Of a DNA stretch of 64,000 nucleotides, positions 35,848 to 44,980 are shown piece after piece. The DNA is taken from positions 310,001 to 374,000 of the forward strand of contig JBMNIP010000001.1 of assembly GCA_050951005.1 (NCBI GenBank). The letters are read 5' to 3'. Position 1 is the stretch's first letter. Each line of letters starts with the position of its first letter. Below the pieces are notes generated by a model. That model was not told the DNA's origin. It searched no databases and saw only the letters and a program-made list of their open reading frames with translations. The translations under genes and the position numbers were made by a program. Source of the DNA: UMGS1519 sp050951005. Lineage in GTDB: Bacteria; Actinomycetota; Coriobacteriia; Coriobacteriales; Eggerthellaceae.

Positions 35848-36540
35848 ATGGCAGAATTGCGGACGGTCGTCTTCGACTTCGACGGCACGCTGCATGACAG
35901 CATGCTCATCTACCCTGCAGCATTTCGGGCGGGCTATCAGTGGCTCGTCGACCATGGTTGGGCTGAGCCCCAGACCTTTACCGATGCGGACATCTCGGGA
36001 TATATCGGGCTGACGGCCAAGGAGATGTGGACCTCGTTTCGCCCCGATCTGCCCGATGATGTGTGGCCGCAGGCGGCAGCCGAGGTGGGTCGGACGATGG
36101 ACCGTCTTATCCTGGACGGCACGGCACGTCTCTTTCCCGGTATCCCGGAGATGCTCGATCGGGTAAAGGCACTCGGCGTACAGCTGGTGTTCCTGAGCAA
36201 CTGCCGCGTTGCCTACCAGGAGGCGGCGCGTACGGCATTCGGATTGGACCGTTGGTTCTCCGGCTATTACAATTCTGAAGCCTGGCACGGCCTGCCGAAG
36301 CCGAAGATATTCGAGGATATCGCCCGCGATTTTCCGGGAGGATATGCCATGGTCGGCGACCGCAACAAGGATATGGCCGTCTCGCGCGTGCATGGTTTTC
36401 CCGGAGTCGGGTGCCTGTTCGGATACGGATCGCGCGAGGAGCTGTCTGACGCCGATTACTATGCGGAGACGCCCGATGAGGTCGTGTCCTGCCTGCGGCA
36501 GATCAAGAGGGCGTACGAATCTGCACCGGCACGGGAATAA
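35848..36540 (+). CDS. HAD-superfamily hydrolase (phosphoglycolate-phosphatase-like)
   Basis: A 230-residue HAD phosphatase. The nucleophile motif VFDFDGTLHDS (D10 and D12) is at the N-terminus. Motif II is in LVFLSNCR, the conserved Lys is in KPKIFEDIA, and motif III is VGDRNKDM. A helical cap lies between motifs I and II, as in the PGPase/beta-phosphoglucomutase group. The substrate is not readable. Because it follows the riboflavin operon, it could be the still-missing pyrimidine phosphatase of the pathway, but a terminator separates them and this is only a guess. AAAGGAGCTCC precedes the ATG. RNase H follows 19 bases later. Confidence 0.88.
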   Translation: MAELRTVVFDFDGTLHDSMLIYPAAFRAGYQWLVDHGWAEPQTFTDADISGYIGLTAKEMWTSFRPDLPDDVWPQAAAEVGRTMDRLILDGTARLFPGIPEMLDRVKALGVQLVFLSNCRVAYQEAARTAFGLDRWFSGYYNSEAWHGLPKPKIFEDIARDFPGGYAMVGDRNKDMAVSRVHGFPGVGCLFGYGSREELSDADYYAETPDEVVSCLRQIKRAYESAPARE

Positions 36541-36559
36541 GGGAACGGAAGGCGACGAG

Positions 36560-37015
36560 ATGACCAGGCTGGCACTGTATTGCGACGGAGGCTGCCGCGG
36601 CAACCAATCGGATACGAATGTGGGGGGTTGGGGCGCGCTGCTTATCTGGGGTCCGCACACCAAGGAGCTGCGCGGCGGTCAGCGCAATACCACGAACAAC
36701 CAGATGGAGCTTACTGCGGCCATAGAGGGCCTGCGGGCAGTCAAGCGCACGGATGTGGGTGTGGATGTGTATATGGACAGCGCCTATGTCTACAATGGGA
36801 TTACCAGCTGGATCTACGGCTGGATGAAGAAGGGTTGGAAGAATTCGAAAGGCGAAGCAGTAGCCAACAAGGATCTATGGCTCGATTTGCTTTCGGAGAA
36901 GAAACGGTTCGCGGATATCACCTTCAATAAGGTGAAGGGCCATGCGGACAATGAGGGCAACAACCGGGCGGACAAGCTTGCCAACCTGGCTATGGATGAC
37001 CTGCTGGAAGGATGA
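36560..37015 (+). CDS. rnhA: Ribonuclease HI
   Basis: A 151-residue RNase H1 that cuts RNA in RNA-DNA hybrids. The catalytic set is complete: D9 in YCDGGCRGN, E50 in NNQMELTA, D73 in YMDSAYV, H128 in VKGHADNEGNNRAD and D138 in the same block. The size and motifs fit bacterial RnhA, without the hybrid-binding extension. The true start is ATG 36560 after GGAAGGCG; an open frame further upstream runs through the HAD gene and is not real. The stop overlaps possible starts of the next gene. Confidence 0.93.
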   Translation: MTRLALYCDGGCRGNQSDTNVGGWGALLIWGPHTKELRGGQRNTTNNQMELTAAIEGLRAVKRTDVGVDVYMDSAYVYNGITSWIYGWMKKGWKNSKGEAVANKDLWLDLLSEKKRFADITFNKVKGHADNEGNNRADKLANLAMDDLLEG

Positions 37016-37020
37016 TGGCA

Positions 37021-37971
37021 ATGCCGGCGATTCTGACACACGATTTCTTCGGGCGCGATGTCCTGCACGCGCTGTCGGGGGGCGAGGCGCTCTCGCAATC
37101 CGAGCGGGACGCCTTCTTGCTGGGCAACCAAGGTCCCGATCCGCTGTTCTACCTGATGGTGGATCCCTTGCGCCAAGACAAGGCGAAGTTGGGCAACCGC
37201 ATGCACGGCGAACGGACGAATGATCTGCTGCTGATGCTGAAGCGCTCGCTTTCTGCACTCGATGCGCGCGACGTGCCGATCGGCAGGGCGTATGCACAGG
37301 GGTTCCTGTGCCATTACCTGTTGGATTCGCGTATGCATCCGCTGGTGTATGCGCAGGAATATGCCATTTGCGATGCTGGCGTGGAAGGCCTCGACCGCTC
37401 GGACGGTTCGGCGGTGCATGCCGTCATCGAAAGCGAATTCGACGAGATGGTGCTATACAACCGCTATCGGCTTACCATCGCCGACTATTCGCCCGCGCAA
37501 CAGGTCCTGCACGCCGATGAGGATGTGCTGCGCATTATCGGCCTTATGTATGCTTTCCTGCTGAGCCAGGTGTACGGGGTGAAGGAAGACGGCGGACTGT
37601 ATCCGGGTGCCGTCTATGATTTCCGGTTGGCGCAAACCGTCCTGTACTCGCCGGCCGGGGTGAAACGCGAGTTGCTGGCACGCGTCGAGCAGGTAGTGTA
37701 CGGCCATCGTTATTCGGTGGTGCGCGGCATGTCGCATCGACCGCGCGAGACGAAAAGCACCTGGTTCGCGAATCCCGATCACCATACATGGACCAATCCG
37801 TGGACGGACGCCTCCGACAGCCGTTCCTTCGCAGATATCTATGAAGCGGAGCTGGAGGAAGCGGCACGGGCAATCGCCCTGTTCGAGAAGCTGGATTTCT
37901 CGGCAGACGACGTGCGGGCCATCACGGGCGATGTCAACTTCTCGGGAAAGCCGCTGCCGCAGGAAGCATAG
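37021..37971 (+). CDS. Zinc-dependent phospholipase C-like protein
   Basis: A 316-residue protein of the zinc-dependent phospholipase C fold. Likely metal ligands are the His in THDFFGRDV, His and Asp in FLCHYLLDSRMHP, and Glu/Asp in ESEFDEMV. No signal peptide is visible, so unlike secreted clostridial enzymes it is probably cytoplasmic and its substrate is unknown. ATG codons at 37012, 37015 and 37021 are all in range; I prefer 37021 because GGAAGG at 37006 has the best spacing to it. The gene overlaps or abuts rnhA and ends the HAD-rnhA unit. Confidence 0.82.
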   Translation: MPAILTHDFFGRDVLHALSGGEALSQSERDAFLLGNQGPDPLFYLMVDPLRQDKAKLGNRMHGERTNDLLLMLKRSLSALDARDVPIGRAYAQGFLCHYLLDSRMHPLVYAQEYAICDAGVEGLDRSDGSAVHAVIESEFDEMVLYNRYRLTIADYSPAQQVLHADEDVLRIIGLMYAFLLSQVYGVKEDGGLYPGAVYDFRLAQTVLYSPAGVKRELLARVEQVVYGHRYSVVRGMSHRPRETKSTWFANPDHHTWTNPWTDASDSRSFADIYEAELEEAARAIALFEKLDFSADDVRAITGDVNFSGKPLPQEA

Positions 37972-38039
37972 CAGCGATTCTCGGAGACGTTATCTCCGCA
38001 TGCTCCCGATTCGGTAGCGGCGGGGAAGAGGCAGGCAAA

Positions 38040-38070
38040 GGGGCCTGGAAGGCGATGCCTTCCAGGCCCC
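38040..38070. terminator. Bidirectional terminator between convergent genes
   Basis: A perfect 14-base stem (ggggcctggaaggc/gccttccaggcccc) with a three-base GAT loop. T-rich runs flank it on both strands (TTGTG and CTTTG), so it can stop transcripts from either side. Confidence 0.85.
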
Positions 38071-38128
38071 TTGTGCTGTGCCGCATTCGAGCCGAACCCG
38101 TACGCGGTAATCAACGGGAAGGTGCTGG

Positions 38129-41080
38129 CTACGCTGCCCTGACGGAAACCTTCTTGCCGCAGTTCGCCTTGGTGAAGATGGCTTTGTACGACTTGACGTA
38201 CTTGGCATTGGCCTTTTTAGCCTTCGACACCTGGACCTTTATGGCTTTCACATGGGAGCCCTTAAGGCCGCCCTTGACGGATGCCCGGGTCAGCTTCTTG
38301 GTCTTCACGACAATGGTCTTGGCTTTCTTGAACTTTTTGAAAGCGCCCTTCTTTATGGACTTGACGTGCGTGCCCAGCGTGACCTTCGTCACATACTTGG
38401 CAGAGGTCTTTGCCTTCTTCGCTGCGGATGTGAGCGTCTTGGCGGTGACGGTCTTGGCGTTCACGGTGATAGCCTTGGCATGCTTGACGGCTTTGCCCGA
38501 CTTCTGAGTGGAAACCGTGCCCTTGCTGTTCTCCAATGCGGGGACCAGCTCGGTGCCTTGGGCGGTGGCGAGGATCACCGTGGATGCCTTCGGGCGGAAG
38601 GTGGCGCCGGCAAGCTTCATCGTGACAACCGTGCCATGGGGTTTGCCGGAGACCTTGACCGTCAAGTGAAGCTTGCCGTCCTCTTCCTTTTCGGAAAGGA
38701 TGGTAGCGCCCTTGGCGGCTTTCACCTCAGAGGCCTTTGCGCCCTTCAGGTTGATGACGGCGTCGACGACGCTGACATCCTGCTTCAGGTCGGTCACGGC
38801 CAAGCTGGCGCGCTTGGCGTTTGCGTCATAGGTGAATTCCGAGGACCCTTCGGTGTCCTTGCCGGCTTCCGCCAACTCGTCCTGGGACAGGAACGCGCGG
38901 TCATCGAAGACCGAGCCGGTCATGGAGGACGGCTGCTTGATATCGAGGGCGTTCAGCACGAGGGATGCGATGTCGGAGTTGTTGCCGCCCGATAGGCGCT
39001 GACCGGATTTGACGGTGTGGCCGCCGAGCGCAATCTGGATGTCGCGGTCGCAGGCCAGGTTGTAGTCGCCATGGGAATAGCCGTGGCCGCCGTGATCGAC
39101 GTTGCAGATGAGCAGCGTGTCATCAGCATGGCCGGAATCCTCAAGCGCATCCATGACATCCTTGAAGAAGGCGTCGTAGCGCTGGAGCTCGTCGTAATAG
39201 GTGTCGGTGTAGAAGCCGTAGCTGTGGCCGATGTGGTCCATGTAGTCGCTTTGCATGTAAACGATGCCCGTGTTGTCGAAGTCATCGCTTTTCACGTAGT
39301 CCGCCACGTCCTCGAAGGATTCAAGAGACGCAGAATCCTGGGTATAGGTTTGGGCATCCGGCTCGATGATGCCGTCGAGGATATTGCTCCACTCCGAGAA
39401 GGCGGCCGTGTTGCGGGACGGATAGGCCTCGGCGAACGCCTTGAAGATGGATGGATATTTAGCGTTCTGTGCCATGAAGTCCGGGTAGTACCACTTGCCG
39501 GTGGAGCTGTTGTCCACCTGGTAGGAGCTGTCGGCCTCATCCCACTTCACGCCATGGAGCATCGAAGAGTAATTCTGTGCGGAGATCGGCGGATTCACCG
39601 AGGTTGCCGTGTAGGTGACGGCGAACTTGTTGTTGAACAGGTCCACGCAGTACGGGTTGTTGCGCTTTGCCATGATGCTGGCATCGCTTGTCTTCTTCGG
39701 GGTTGTGCTGGCGCTCGAAGCATAGTAGATGGCGTCCGGCCTGAAGCATTGGCCGCCGCCGTCCATGGTCAGCACGACGACGTGCTTGTACGGATAGTAC
39801 TTCGCAACCTTGGCCGTGGCCTTCCGATCGGCTTCGGGGGCAAGCGCCACGTCGGCAACGGATACCAGGCCGTCGCCGTTGTAGTCATGCGCGGTGGTTC
39901 CGGCGACGGCGATCGTCTGGGAAGCCGTCGGGGCGGTTATCCGATCGGTGACCTCGGTATCACCTTGGTAGGCCTTGAAGTTCTTCACCTCGACCGTCGT
40001 CTCGCCGGATTCATCGGTTGCCTGGAATGTCAGTTTGTCCAGGCGGGTGGCGCCGTAATTCGAGAAAGCGGACGTGGAAAGCGTGGAGCCGGTCGCCTTC
40101 ACATGCAGAATCCCGTCGGAGGTCTTCTCTATCGTCACGCCGTCCTTGCAATGGGCATCGCCCAGATAGGACAAGCGCGTCGGGTCGTATGCCACATCGA
40201 ACTCGTATGCGTCGATGGAGCCCGCATTGTCCTCGTTGGCATGCAGGTTCAGGTTGAACTTGCCCTTATGGGCGGCGGTCGGCGTGCTCACCAGGCCGAG
40301 GTTGATCTGCTGGGGGATGTTCGCAGGCTGCGTCACGCCTTCATGCGCCTTGTCCGAAAGGGCTTTCACCTGCGCGTCCGTCAGTGCGGCAGAATAGGCG
40401 CGGGCAATGGCGACCGATCCGTTGAAGCGGAACTGGGTGCCGTTGTCGTTGGAAGAGTCGCCGCCGATGCACAGGTTCTGTGCTGTTTCATTAGCCGGCA
40501 TCTTGATGCCGGTGCCGCCCGCATCGACGCTGTCGACCAGCTGTCCATCAACGTAGAGTTTCACGCTCTGGCCATCCACCAGGCCGACCACGTGGTACCA
40601 CGTGTTGGCCTTCAGGTTCGATACCGCATAGCCGGGTTCGCGGTAGCTGCCGTTCACATGGGCGAAGAGCACGAGCTTGCCGCCGTCAATGCCCAATCCG
40701 GCGCCGCCTCCCTGTTGGTTGGAGAAGAAATCATGCTCGCCGCTGGTCGGCAACTCGTCGAATTTTACGAGGGCTTCCAGGGTAAGCGTATCGGAGATCT
40801 TTCCGTACTGCTGGCCAAATGCGAATTTGTAGGCGCTGTCGCCATCGAAGCTGGCAACCTTGTAACCCACTTCGGAATTGTCGGCTATGACGGGCTGTCC
40901 ATCGGCGCTTGCCGTGGTATTGCCGACGGTGTCTTTGGCAGTTCCGTCCGAGAAGTCGGCATTGAATAGGTCTGCACTCGGCAGGTCCTCTGCGTAAGCT
41001 GGCGCGCATGCGGCCCATGCTGCAAGCGCGAAGACGAGCGCGAGCACCACCTCGGCTATTCTTTTTCGGTAACGTTCCAT
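38129..41080 (-). CDS. Secreted multidomain phosphodiesterase: LamG-like, cohesin-like, dockerin-like, alkaline-phosphatase-superfamily and BspA-like parts
   Basis: A 983-residue exported protein. Residues 1-30 are a signal peptide (cleavage after AYA). A LamG/concanavalin-like domain (~35-245) contains WYHVVGLVDGQSVKLYVDG. A cohesin-like beta domain (~258-385) follows, with YEFDVAYDPTRLSYLG. A single dockerin/EF-hand-like loop is at 399-410 (DYNGDGLVSVAD). An alkaline-phosphatase-superfamily phosphodiesterase (~430-735) has metal-ligand candidates D440 (MDGGG), D612 and H616 (DYMDHIGH), and D662, H663 and H666 (DHGGHGYSH). The tail (~760-983) is Lys/Ala-rich and includes a BspA-like leucine-rich repeat (~895-930). 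No LPXTG motif or membrane anchor is seen at the C-terminus. GAAAGGGGAGAA before the ATG at 41080 sets the start. The substrate and anchoring partner are unknown. Confidence 0.85.
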   Translation of the reverse strand: MERYRKRIAEVVLALVFALAAWAACAPAYAEDLPSADLFNADFSDGTAKDTVGNTTASADGQPVIADNSEVGYKVASFDGDSAYKFAFGQQYGKISDTLTLEALVKFDELPTSGEHDFFSNQQGGGAGLGIDGGKLVLFAHVNGSYREPGYAVSNLKANTWYHVVGLVDGQSVKLYVDGQLVDSVDAGGTGIKMPANETAQNLCIGGDSSNDNGTQFRFNGSVAIARAYSAALTDAQVKALSDKAHEGVTQPANIPQQINLGLVSTPTAAHKGKFNLNLHANEDNAGSIDAYEFDVAYDPTRLSYLGDAHCKDGVTIEKTSDGILHVKATGSTLSTSAFSNYGATRLDKLTFQATDESGETTVEVKNFKAYQGDTEVTDRITAPTASQTIAVAGTTAHDYNGDGLVSVADVALAPEADRKATAKVAKYYPYKHVVVLTMDGGGQCFRPDAIYYASSASTTPKKTSDASIMAKRNNPYCVDLFNNKFAVTYTATSVNPPISAQNYSSMLHGVKWDEADSSYQVDNSSTGKWYYPDFMAQNAKYPSIFKAFAEAYPSRNTAAFSEWSNILDGIIEPDAQTYTQDSASLESFEDVADYVKSDDFDNTGIVYMQSDYMDHIGHSYGFYTDTYYDELQRYDAFFKDVMDALEDSGHADDTLLICNVDHGGHGYSHGDYNLACDRDIQIALGGHTVKSGQRLSGGNNSDIASLVLNALDIKQPSSMTGSVFDDRAFLSQDELAEAGKDTEGSSEFTYDANAKRASLAVTDLKQDVSVVDAVINLKGAKASEVKAAKGATILSEKEEDGKLHLTVKVSGKPHGTVVTMKLAGATFRPKASTVILATAQGTELVPALENSKGTVSTQKSGKAVKHAKAITVNAKTVTAKTLTSAAKKAKTSAKYVTKVTLGTHVKSIKKGAFKKFKKAKTIVVKTKKLTRASVKGGLKGSHVKAIKVQVSKAKKANAKYVKSYKAIFTKANCGKKVSVRAA

Positions 41081-41544
41081 TTCTCCCCTTTCACTCTGGT
41101 CGGGATTCCTCTTCCCGAAAGTTTCCGCCGGCTCACTGCGATAGGATGGCCGTTGATGGAACCTTCCCAATCCCGTGGTCGGTTCCACCGGCGCCCTCAG
41201 GGCGCATGGGCTCCTTATCGCTCCGGTCGACGGGGATGATTCTAGGAAGCGGGTGAAGCCGAATCGGCTAGACGGAGGTTTGTACCGCGTACGGTGATGG
41301 CAAATTTCCCGTAATCCTGCAACGCCGTTCTCACATGGTTGACATAAGTGCGTTACGTTCATTAAACGGCCTGGTAAAAGCGCCCTGCGAAATGGTGTGA
41401 ATAAGGGGTCGTAAGGCTATCGGGAAGCCCGGGATACGGCCAGTGCCCGTTATTAGATATAGTGGGAAGCCGCAGGTGCATATACGGGGCGGGGCATCTG
41501 CCGTGAAGGCGTCTCCGACCACGACACCGAAGAAAGGAATCCCT
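41081..41544. other. Divergent intergenic region with two palindromes
   Basis: A 464-base gap between the secreted phosphodiesterase gene and the bPH2 gene, with no credible coding frame. GCGCCCTCAGGGCGC (41191-41205) is a 15-base palindrome and AGCCGAATCGGCT (41257-41269) a 13-base one; both lie in the leader of the minus-strand gene. A TATAGT hexamer (41458-41463) is a possible -10 for the rightward gene. Confidence 0.45.
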
Positions 41545-42036
41545 ATGAGGCCAAAGCCGACCGAAAAGCTCGATCCGCGAGCCAAGAACGTCTGGCGCAT
41601 AAACGACGGATTGCTCATCGTCTGCCTGACGGCGGGAGCGCTGGCTGCCGAAATGCTTTTCGGCGCCATGATAGAAGACCCTGCATTCGCGTCGACGCTT
41701 CTCATGCCGACCGCGGTGCTCGGGGCGGTCTGCCTGGCGGTATGGCTGGTTGCGATTCCGCCGATTCGCTATGCAAGATGGCGCTATCAGGTGACGCCCG
41801 AATTCCTGGACATCGAAAAGGGTATCATCTGGCGCCAGCGCATCATCGTCCCCTTTATCCGGGTGCAGAATACCGATACGCGGCAAGGACCGATCCTGCG
41901 TGCGTTCCACCTGGCAAGCGTCACGGTGTCCACCGCCGCACAGGAACACGAGATTCCCTGCCTGTCCGAGCAGGTGGCCGAACAGCTGCGGGACAAAGCT
42001 GCTGAATTCGCCCGCCTGGCACGCGAGGATGTGTAG
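41545..42036 (+). CDS. Membrane protein with bacterial PH-like (bPH2, YdbS-type) domain
   Basis: A 163-residue protein with two membrane helices (residues ~25-75) followed by a bPH2 domain. The domain carries the typical YQVTPEFLDIEKGIIWRQRIIVPFIRVQNTDTRQGPILR segment. It is the short partner of the YdbS-YdbT pair found together in many bacteria; members have been linked to resistance to some bacteriocins and to membrane organisation, but no precise function is fixed. GAAAGGAATCCCT precedes the ATG at 41545; an upstream in-frame start at 41443 lacks a ribosome-binding site. The partner gene begins 2 bases after the stop. Confidence 0.88.
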   Translation: MRPKPTEKLDPRAKNVWRINDGLLIVCLTAGALAAEMLFGAMIEDPAFASTLLMPTAVLGAVCLAVWLVAIPPIRYARWRYQVTPEFLDIEKGIIWRQRIIVPFIRVQNTDTRQGPILRAFHLASVTVSTAAQEHEIPCLSEQVAEQLRDKAAEFARLAREDV

Positions 42037-42038
42037 CC

Positions 42039-43961
42039 ATGGACCGGGAACAGGCGACGTCCATTCCGCAATCCGAAGCATCCGATGGGCAGGCGGCAGA
42101 GCCGGCGTCATCTGGGACGCGCTATACCAGCACGTTTCATACCGGCCAGGCATACCGCGTGCACCATAGCTATGTATGGCTTATGCCTTTGAATACGATG
42201 ATCGTAATCGCGTTCGCCATCCTTGCCGGCATGGGGCAGAGCCTGCTCGAAATCTACCAAGAGCTTGCCGCGCAGGGCGTGCGGATGGCGGCCGTTCCCT
42301 TCATCGTCTTGGTAGTGCTGGTGGTGATGGCGGTGTCCTACGGGCTGTCGGCGGGCTATCATGCGTGGGCATACCGGCACCTGTGGTACGAATTCGACGA
42401 GCGCGAGTTCAGCGTGTACTCGGGCATCTTCAACAAGCGGCGGGTCCATGTTCCGTATGCGCGCGTGCAGTCCGTGAACCACAAGGCGGGCATCCTCCAA
42501 CGCATCTTCGGGGTCTGCACGGTAACTGTCGATACGGCCGGCGGCTCGGCGAACAAGGAGGTGAGCATCCCCTATGTCGAACTCGGCGTGGGAGAGCGCA
42601 TCCGGGCCGAGCTCTTCATGCGCAAGGCGGCGTTGATGACGAACGGGGTGGTCGAACTGGTGTATCGGGATCCGGACGCCTCCGGAGAAAGGGCCCCGGG
42701 AGCGCCATCGGCCCCGGTGCCCCCATCGGCGACGGTGGAAAATGCGGCTTCGTCAGCTCCGGTGCCTCCCGCATCGCACGCGGGGAATATCCCAGCTTCT
42801 GCTTCGGCGACGGAGGCGAACACGCTTGATCAGGTGACGGCGGATGTCATCGATTGGCGTGGGGCATTCGGCGGCGCGCACGCTGGCATGGAACCGGTCG
42901 CCTACGAGTTCGGGCTCAGCAACGGAGAGCTTTTCCTGGCGAGCGCCTCGCATAGTGCGGCGATCTCCTTGCTGGTGGCTTTCACGATCCTTGACGTCTG
43001 CAGCGCAATGCTGTTCGGGGCGCTCAGCGCTTTCATGATTCCGTTGATGATTGTGATTGCGGTTATTGCCTGGTTGGTGGGCATGGTGCCCGTTCTGCTG
43101 TCGTATGGCGGATTCAAGGCACGTCGTCGCGGGTCGCGCATCGAAGTGGAACGCGGCCTGCTCCAACGCCAGTTCAGCGGTATCGACGTCGACCGGATCC
43201 AGTCGGTGGTTGTTCGCCAATCGGTGGTGCGGCATTTCTTCGGATTCTGCGAGGTGTCGCTCGGACGCATCGACGCAGCTTCCCAAGATGAATCGGAGGG
43301 TCAGAGCCAACTGAATCCGCAGGGGTTGGTAATCCATCCCTTCGTGCGGTTGGACAAGGTCGACGAGCTGTTGAGCGGGTTGCTGCCCGAATTCGATGGA
43401 CGTCCGCAGAGCACCCAACAGCAGCGGGTGGCTCCGGTGGCCCTGCGGCGCGGGATCATCCGGCGCTGCATCTGGCAGAATCCTGCGCTCTATATTGCGG
43501 CGGGCCTGGTTGTGCTGCAGCTGATTTTTTCCTGGTACATCGCTCCCGATTTAGGCTCGGCGTTCTCGCATTCACGGGCTTTGATCGTGCAGCAAGGGGT
43601 TTCCCGCGCTTTTCTGATCGGGTATATCCTCTGCGCGGCGGCAACTGCGATCATCGCGGTGGGTACGGTGGTATGGTGGCGCGAATCGGGCATCTCGTTC
43701 AACCGTGCCTTCGTCCGCATCTTCAACAGCGGGCTTGCCACAGAGTCCGTCACGGTGCCCCGGGTGAAGGTCCAGTCGGGCGCGACCCGCACGAATCCCC
43801 TGCAGCGCCTTGCGCATACGGCGACGGTTTCCCTGGTAACCGCAGCGGGTATCGGGCAAACCAAGACGCGCCTGATCGATGTCGGGGACGACTGTGCCGA
43901 ATCGTGGCTTTCCTGGCTTGAACCGCGGCAGAGCGCCTCATCTTCCTCCCAGCATCTATAA
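42039..43961 (+). CDS. Large bPH2-domain membrane protein (YdbT-type)
   Basis: A 640-residue protein with repeated units of two membrane helices plus a bPH2 domain. The first unit lies at ~45-205 (FSVYSGIFNKRRVHVPYARVQSVNHKAGILQ). A disordered Ala/Pro/Ser linker (~215-260) follows, then the second unit (RRGSRIEVERGLLQRQFSGIDVDRIQSVVV). A third, weaker unit is at ~470-620 (RVKVQSGATRTNPLQRLAHTATVSL). It starts two bases after the short partner gene, so they form an operon and probably a complex. The function in lipid or membrane biology is not established. Confidence 0.87.
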   Translation: MDREQATSIPQSEASDGQAAEPASSGTRYTSTFHTGQAYRVHHSYVWLMPLNTMIVIAFAILAGMGQSLLEIYQELAAQGVRMAAVPFIVLVVLVVMAVSYGLSAGYHAWAYRHLWYEFDEREFSVYSGIFNKRRVHVPYARVQSVNHKAGILQRIFGVCTVTVDTAGGSANKEVSIPYVELGVGERIRAELFMRKAALMTNGVVELVYRDPDASGERAPGAPSAPVPPSATVENAASSAPVPPASHAGNIPASASATEANTLDQVTADVIDWRGAFGGAHAGMEPVAYEFGLSNGELFLASASHSAAISLLVAFTILDVCSAMLFGALSAFMIPLMIVIAVIAWLVGMVPVLLSYGGFKARRRGSRIEVERGLLQRQFSGIDVDRIQSVVVRQSVVRHFFGFCEVSLGRIDAASQDESEGQSQLNPQGLVIHPFVRLDKVDELLSGLLPEFDGRPQSTQQQRVAPVALRRGIIRRCIWQNPALYIAAGLVVLQLIFSWYIAPDLGSAFSHSRALIVQQGVSRAFLIGYILCAAATAIIAVGTVVWWRESGISFNRAFVRIFNSGLATESVTVPRVKVQSGATRTNPLQRLAHTATVSLVTAAGIGQTKTRLIDVGDDCAESWLSWLEPRQSASSSSQHL

Positions 43962-44016
43962 TCGGTTCATGCGGCATGATCTAAGGCTCTGCCGCGTATC
44001 GAGCTGAAAGGGACGC

Positions 44017-44805
44017 GTGTTGGACTTCTTCTCCACAGTCAATGAGCAGTATCCGGTAGCGATCACCATCGCCGTCGGCGTTATCATCGTTTTCGCTACC
44101 TGGATAATCGAGCGGGTGGTATATAAGGCCATCCTCCGGTTGGGGAAAAGCGACAACAACGGCATTCCCGCCAGTTCCATCTTCGCGAACATCGCCCGCG
44201 TAACCATTTGGCTGATCGGTATCGCCATACTGTTCAAGAGCTGTTTCAACTACGACGTCACCGGCTTGGTGGCCGCCCTCGGTATCGGCGGCATCGCCCT
44301 TTCCCTGGGCATGCAGGATACACTCTCGAATCTGATCGGCGGGCTGCAGGTGTCGCTCGGACGCATCATCGAGCCGGGACAGTATGTGCAGGTGCTTGGC
44401 CAGGAGGGCCGTGTACGCGATGTAAGCTGGCGCCATACGACTATCGTCGATGCGGGGGGAAACGAGCATCTGATTCCCAATTCGCTTATCAACAAGAATT
44501 CTCTCACCAACGTGGGCGAGTCGGTTGATGTCAGAGCTTCGTTCGCGCTTCCGGTCGGTGCGGATATCAAGGCGTTCAGCGAAGAGGCGACGACCGCCAT
44601 TTCCGATGGGCTCTCCGGCAAGCTGGGAAGCAACGGTGTGCGCATCCGTTTTACCGGCGAAGACGAGCTCGGAAGCTTGCGGGGCAATGCGGTCGCCGAT
44701 GTGCTGCGCAGCGAATCTTCCCCCGAAACGGCAACCGACTTGGTATTCCGTTATCTGTATCCGGTGCTCGAGCGCTATTCGGATGCTGAAAGTGCTGTGG
44801 AATAG
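44017..44805 (+). CDS. Small-conductance mechanosensitive channel (MscS family)
   Basis: A 262-residue channel that opens under membrane tension and releases solutes. Three hydrophobic helices occupy ~10-105; the pore helix GLVAALGIGGIALSLGMQDTLSNLIGG has the Gly/Ala packing of TM3. A cytoplasmic beta domain with the VRDVSWRHTTIVDAGGNEHLIPNS segment follows, and the C-terminal part forms the vestibule. The start is GTG 44017 or TTG 44020 behind GAAAGGGA; I list the first. It follows the bPH2 pair by 55 bases and may share their transcript, giving a small membrane-stress cluster. Confidence 0.93.
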   Translation: MLDFFSTVNEQYPVAITIAVGVIIVFATWIIERVVYKAILRLGKSDNNGIPASSIFANIARVTIWLIGIAILFKSCFNYDVTGLVAALGIGGIALSLGMQDTLSNLIGGLQVSLGRIIEPGQYVQVLGQEGRVRDVSWRHTTIVDAGGNEHLIPNSLINKNSLTNVGESVDVRASFALPVGADIKAFSEEATTAISDGLSGKLGSNGVRIRFTGEDELGSLRGNAVADVLRSESSPETATDLVFRYLYPVLERYSDAESAVE

Positions 44806-44980
44806 CAGCGCGTTCCGGGAATTCCTGTCGGAGAATTCCAGAGCGATTCCGGGTTTTTCCCGGCTTCTGCTTTCTGTATCTCCGCAGATGGTTTTTCATA
44901 CAGCCGTGGCACAATAGAGCCAGGTATACGAGATGTTCACCCGCTGATGCCCATTGTCGGCGTGGGGTAAGGAGCCCATC

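Noticed and set aside
35848..36540. Calling the HAD gene the missing riboflavin-pathway phosphatase
   Set aside because: It is adjacent to ribH, but a terminator lies between and HAD phosphatases are too broad for a substrate call.
39017..40969. 650-codon plus-strand frame inside the secreted phosphodiesterase gene
   Set aside because: The minus-strand product has a signal peptide and clear domains; this frame is a shadow.
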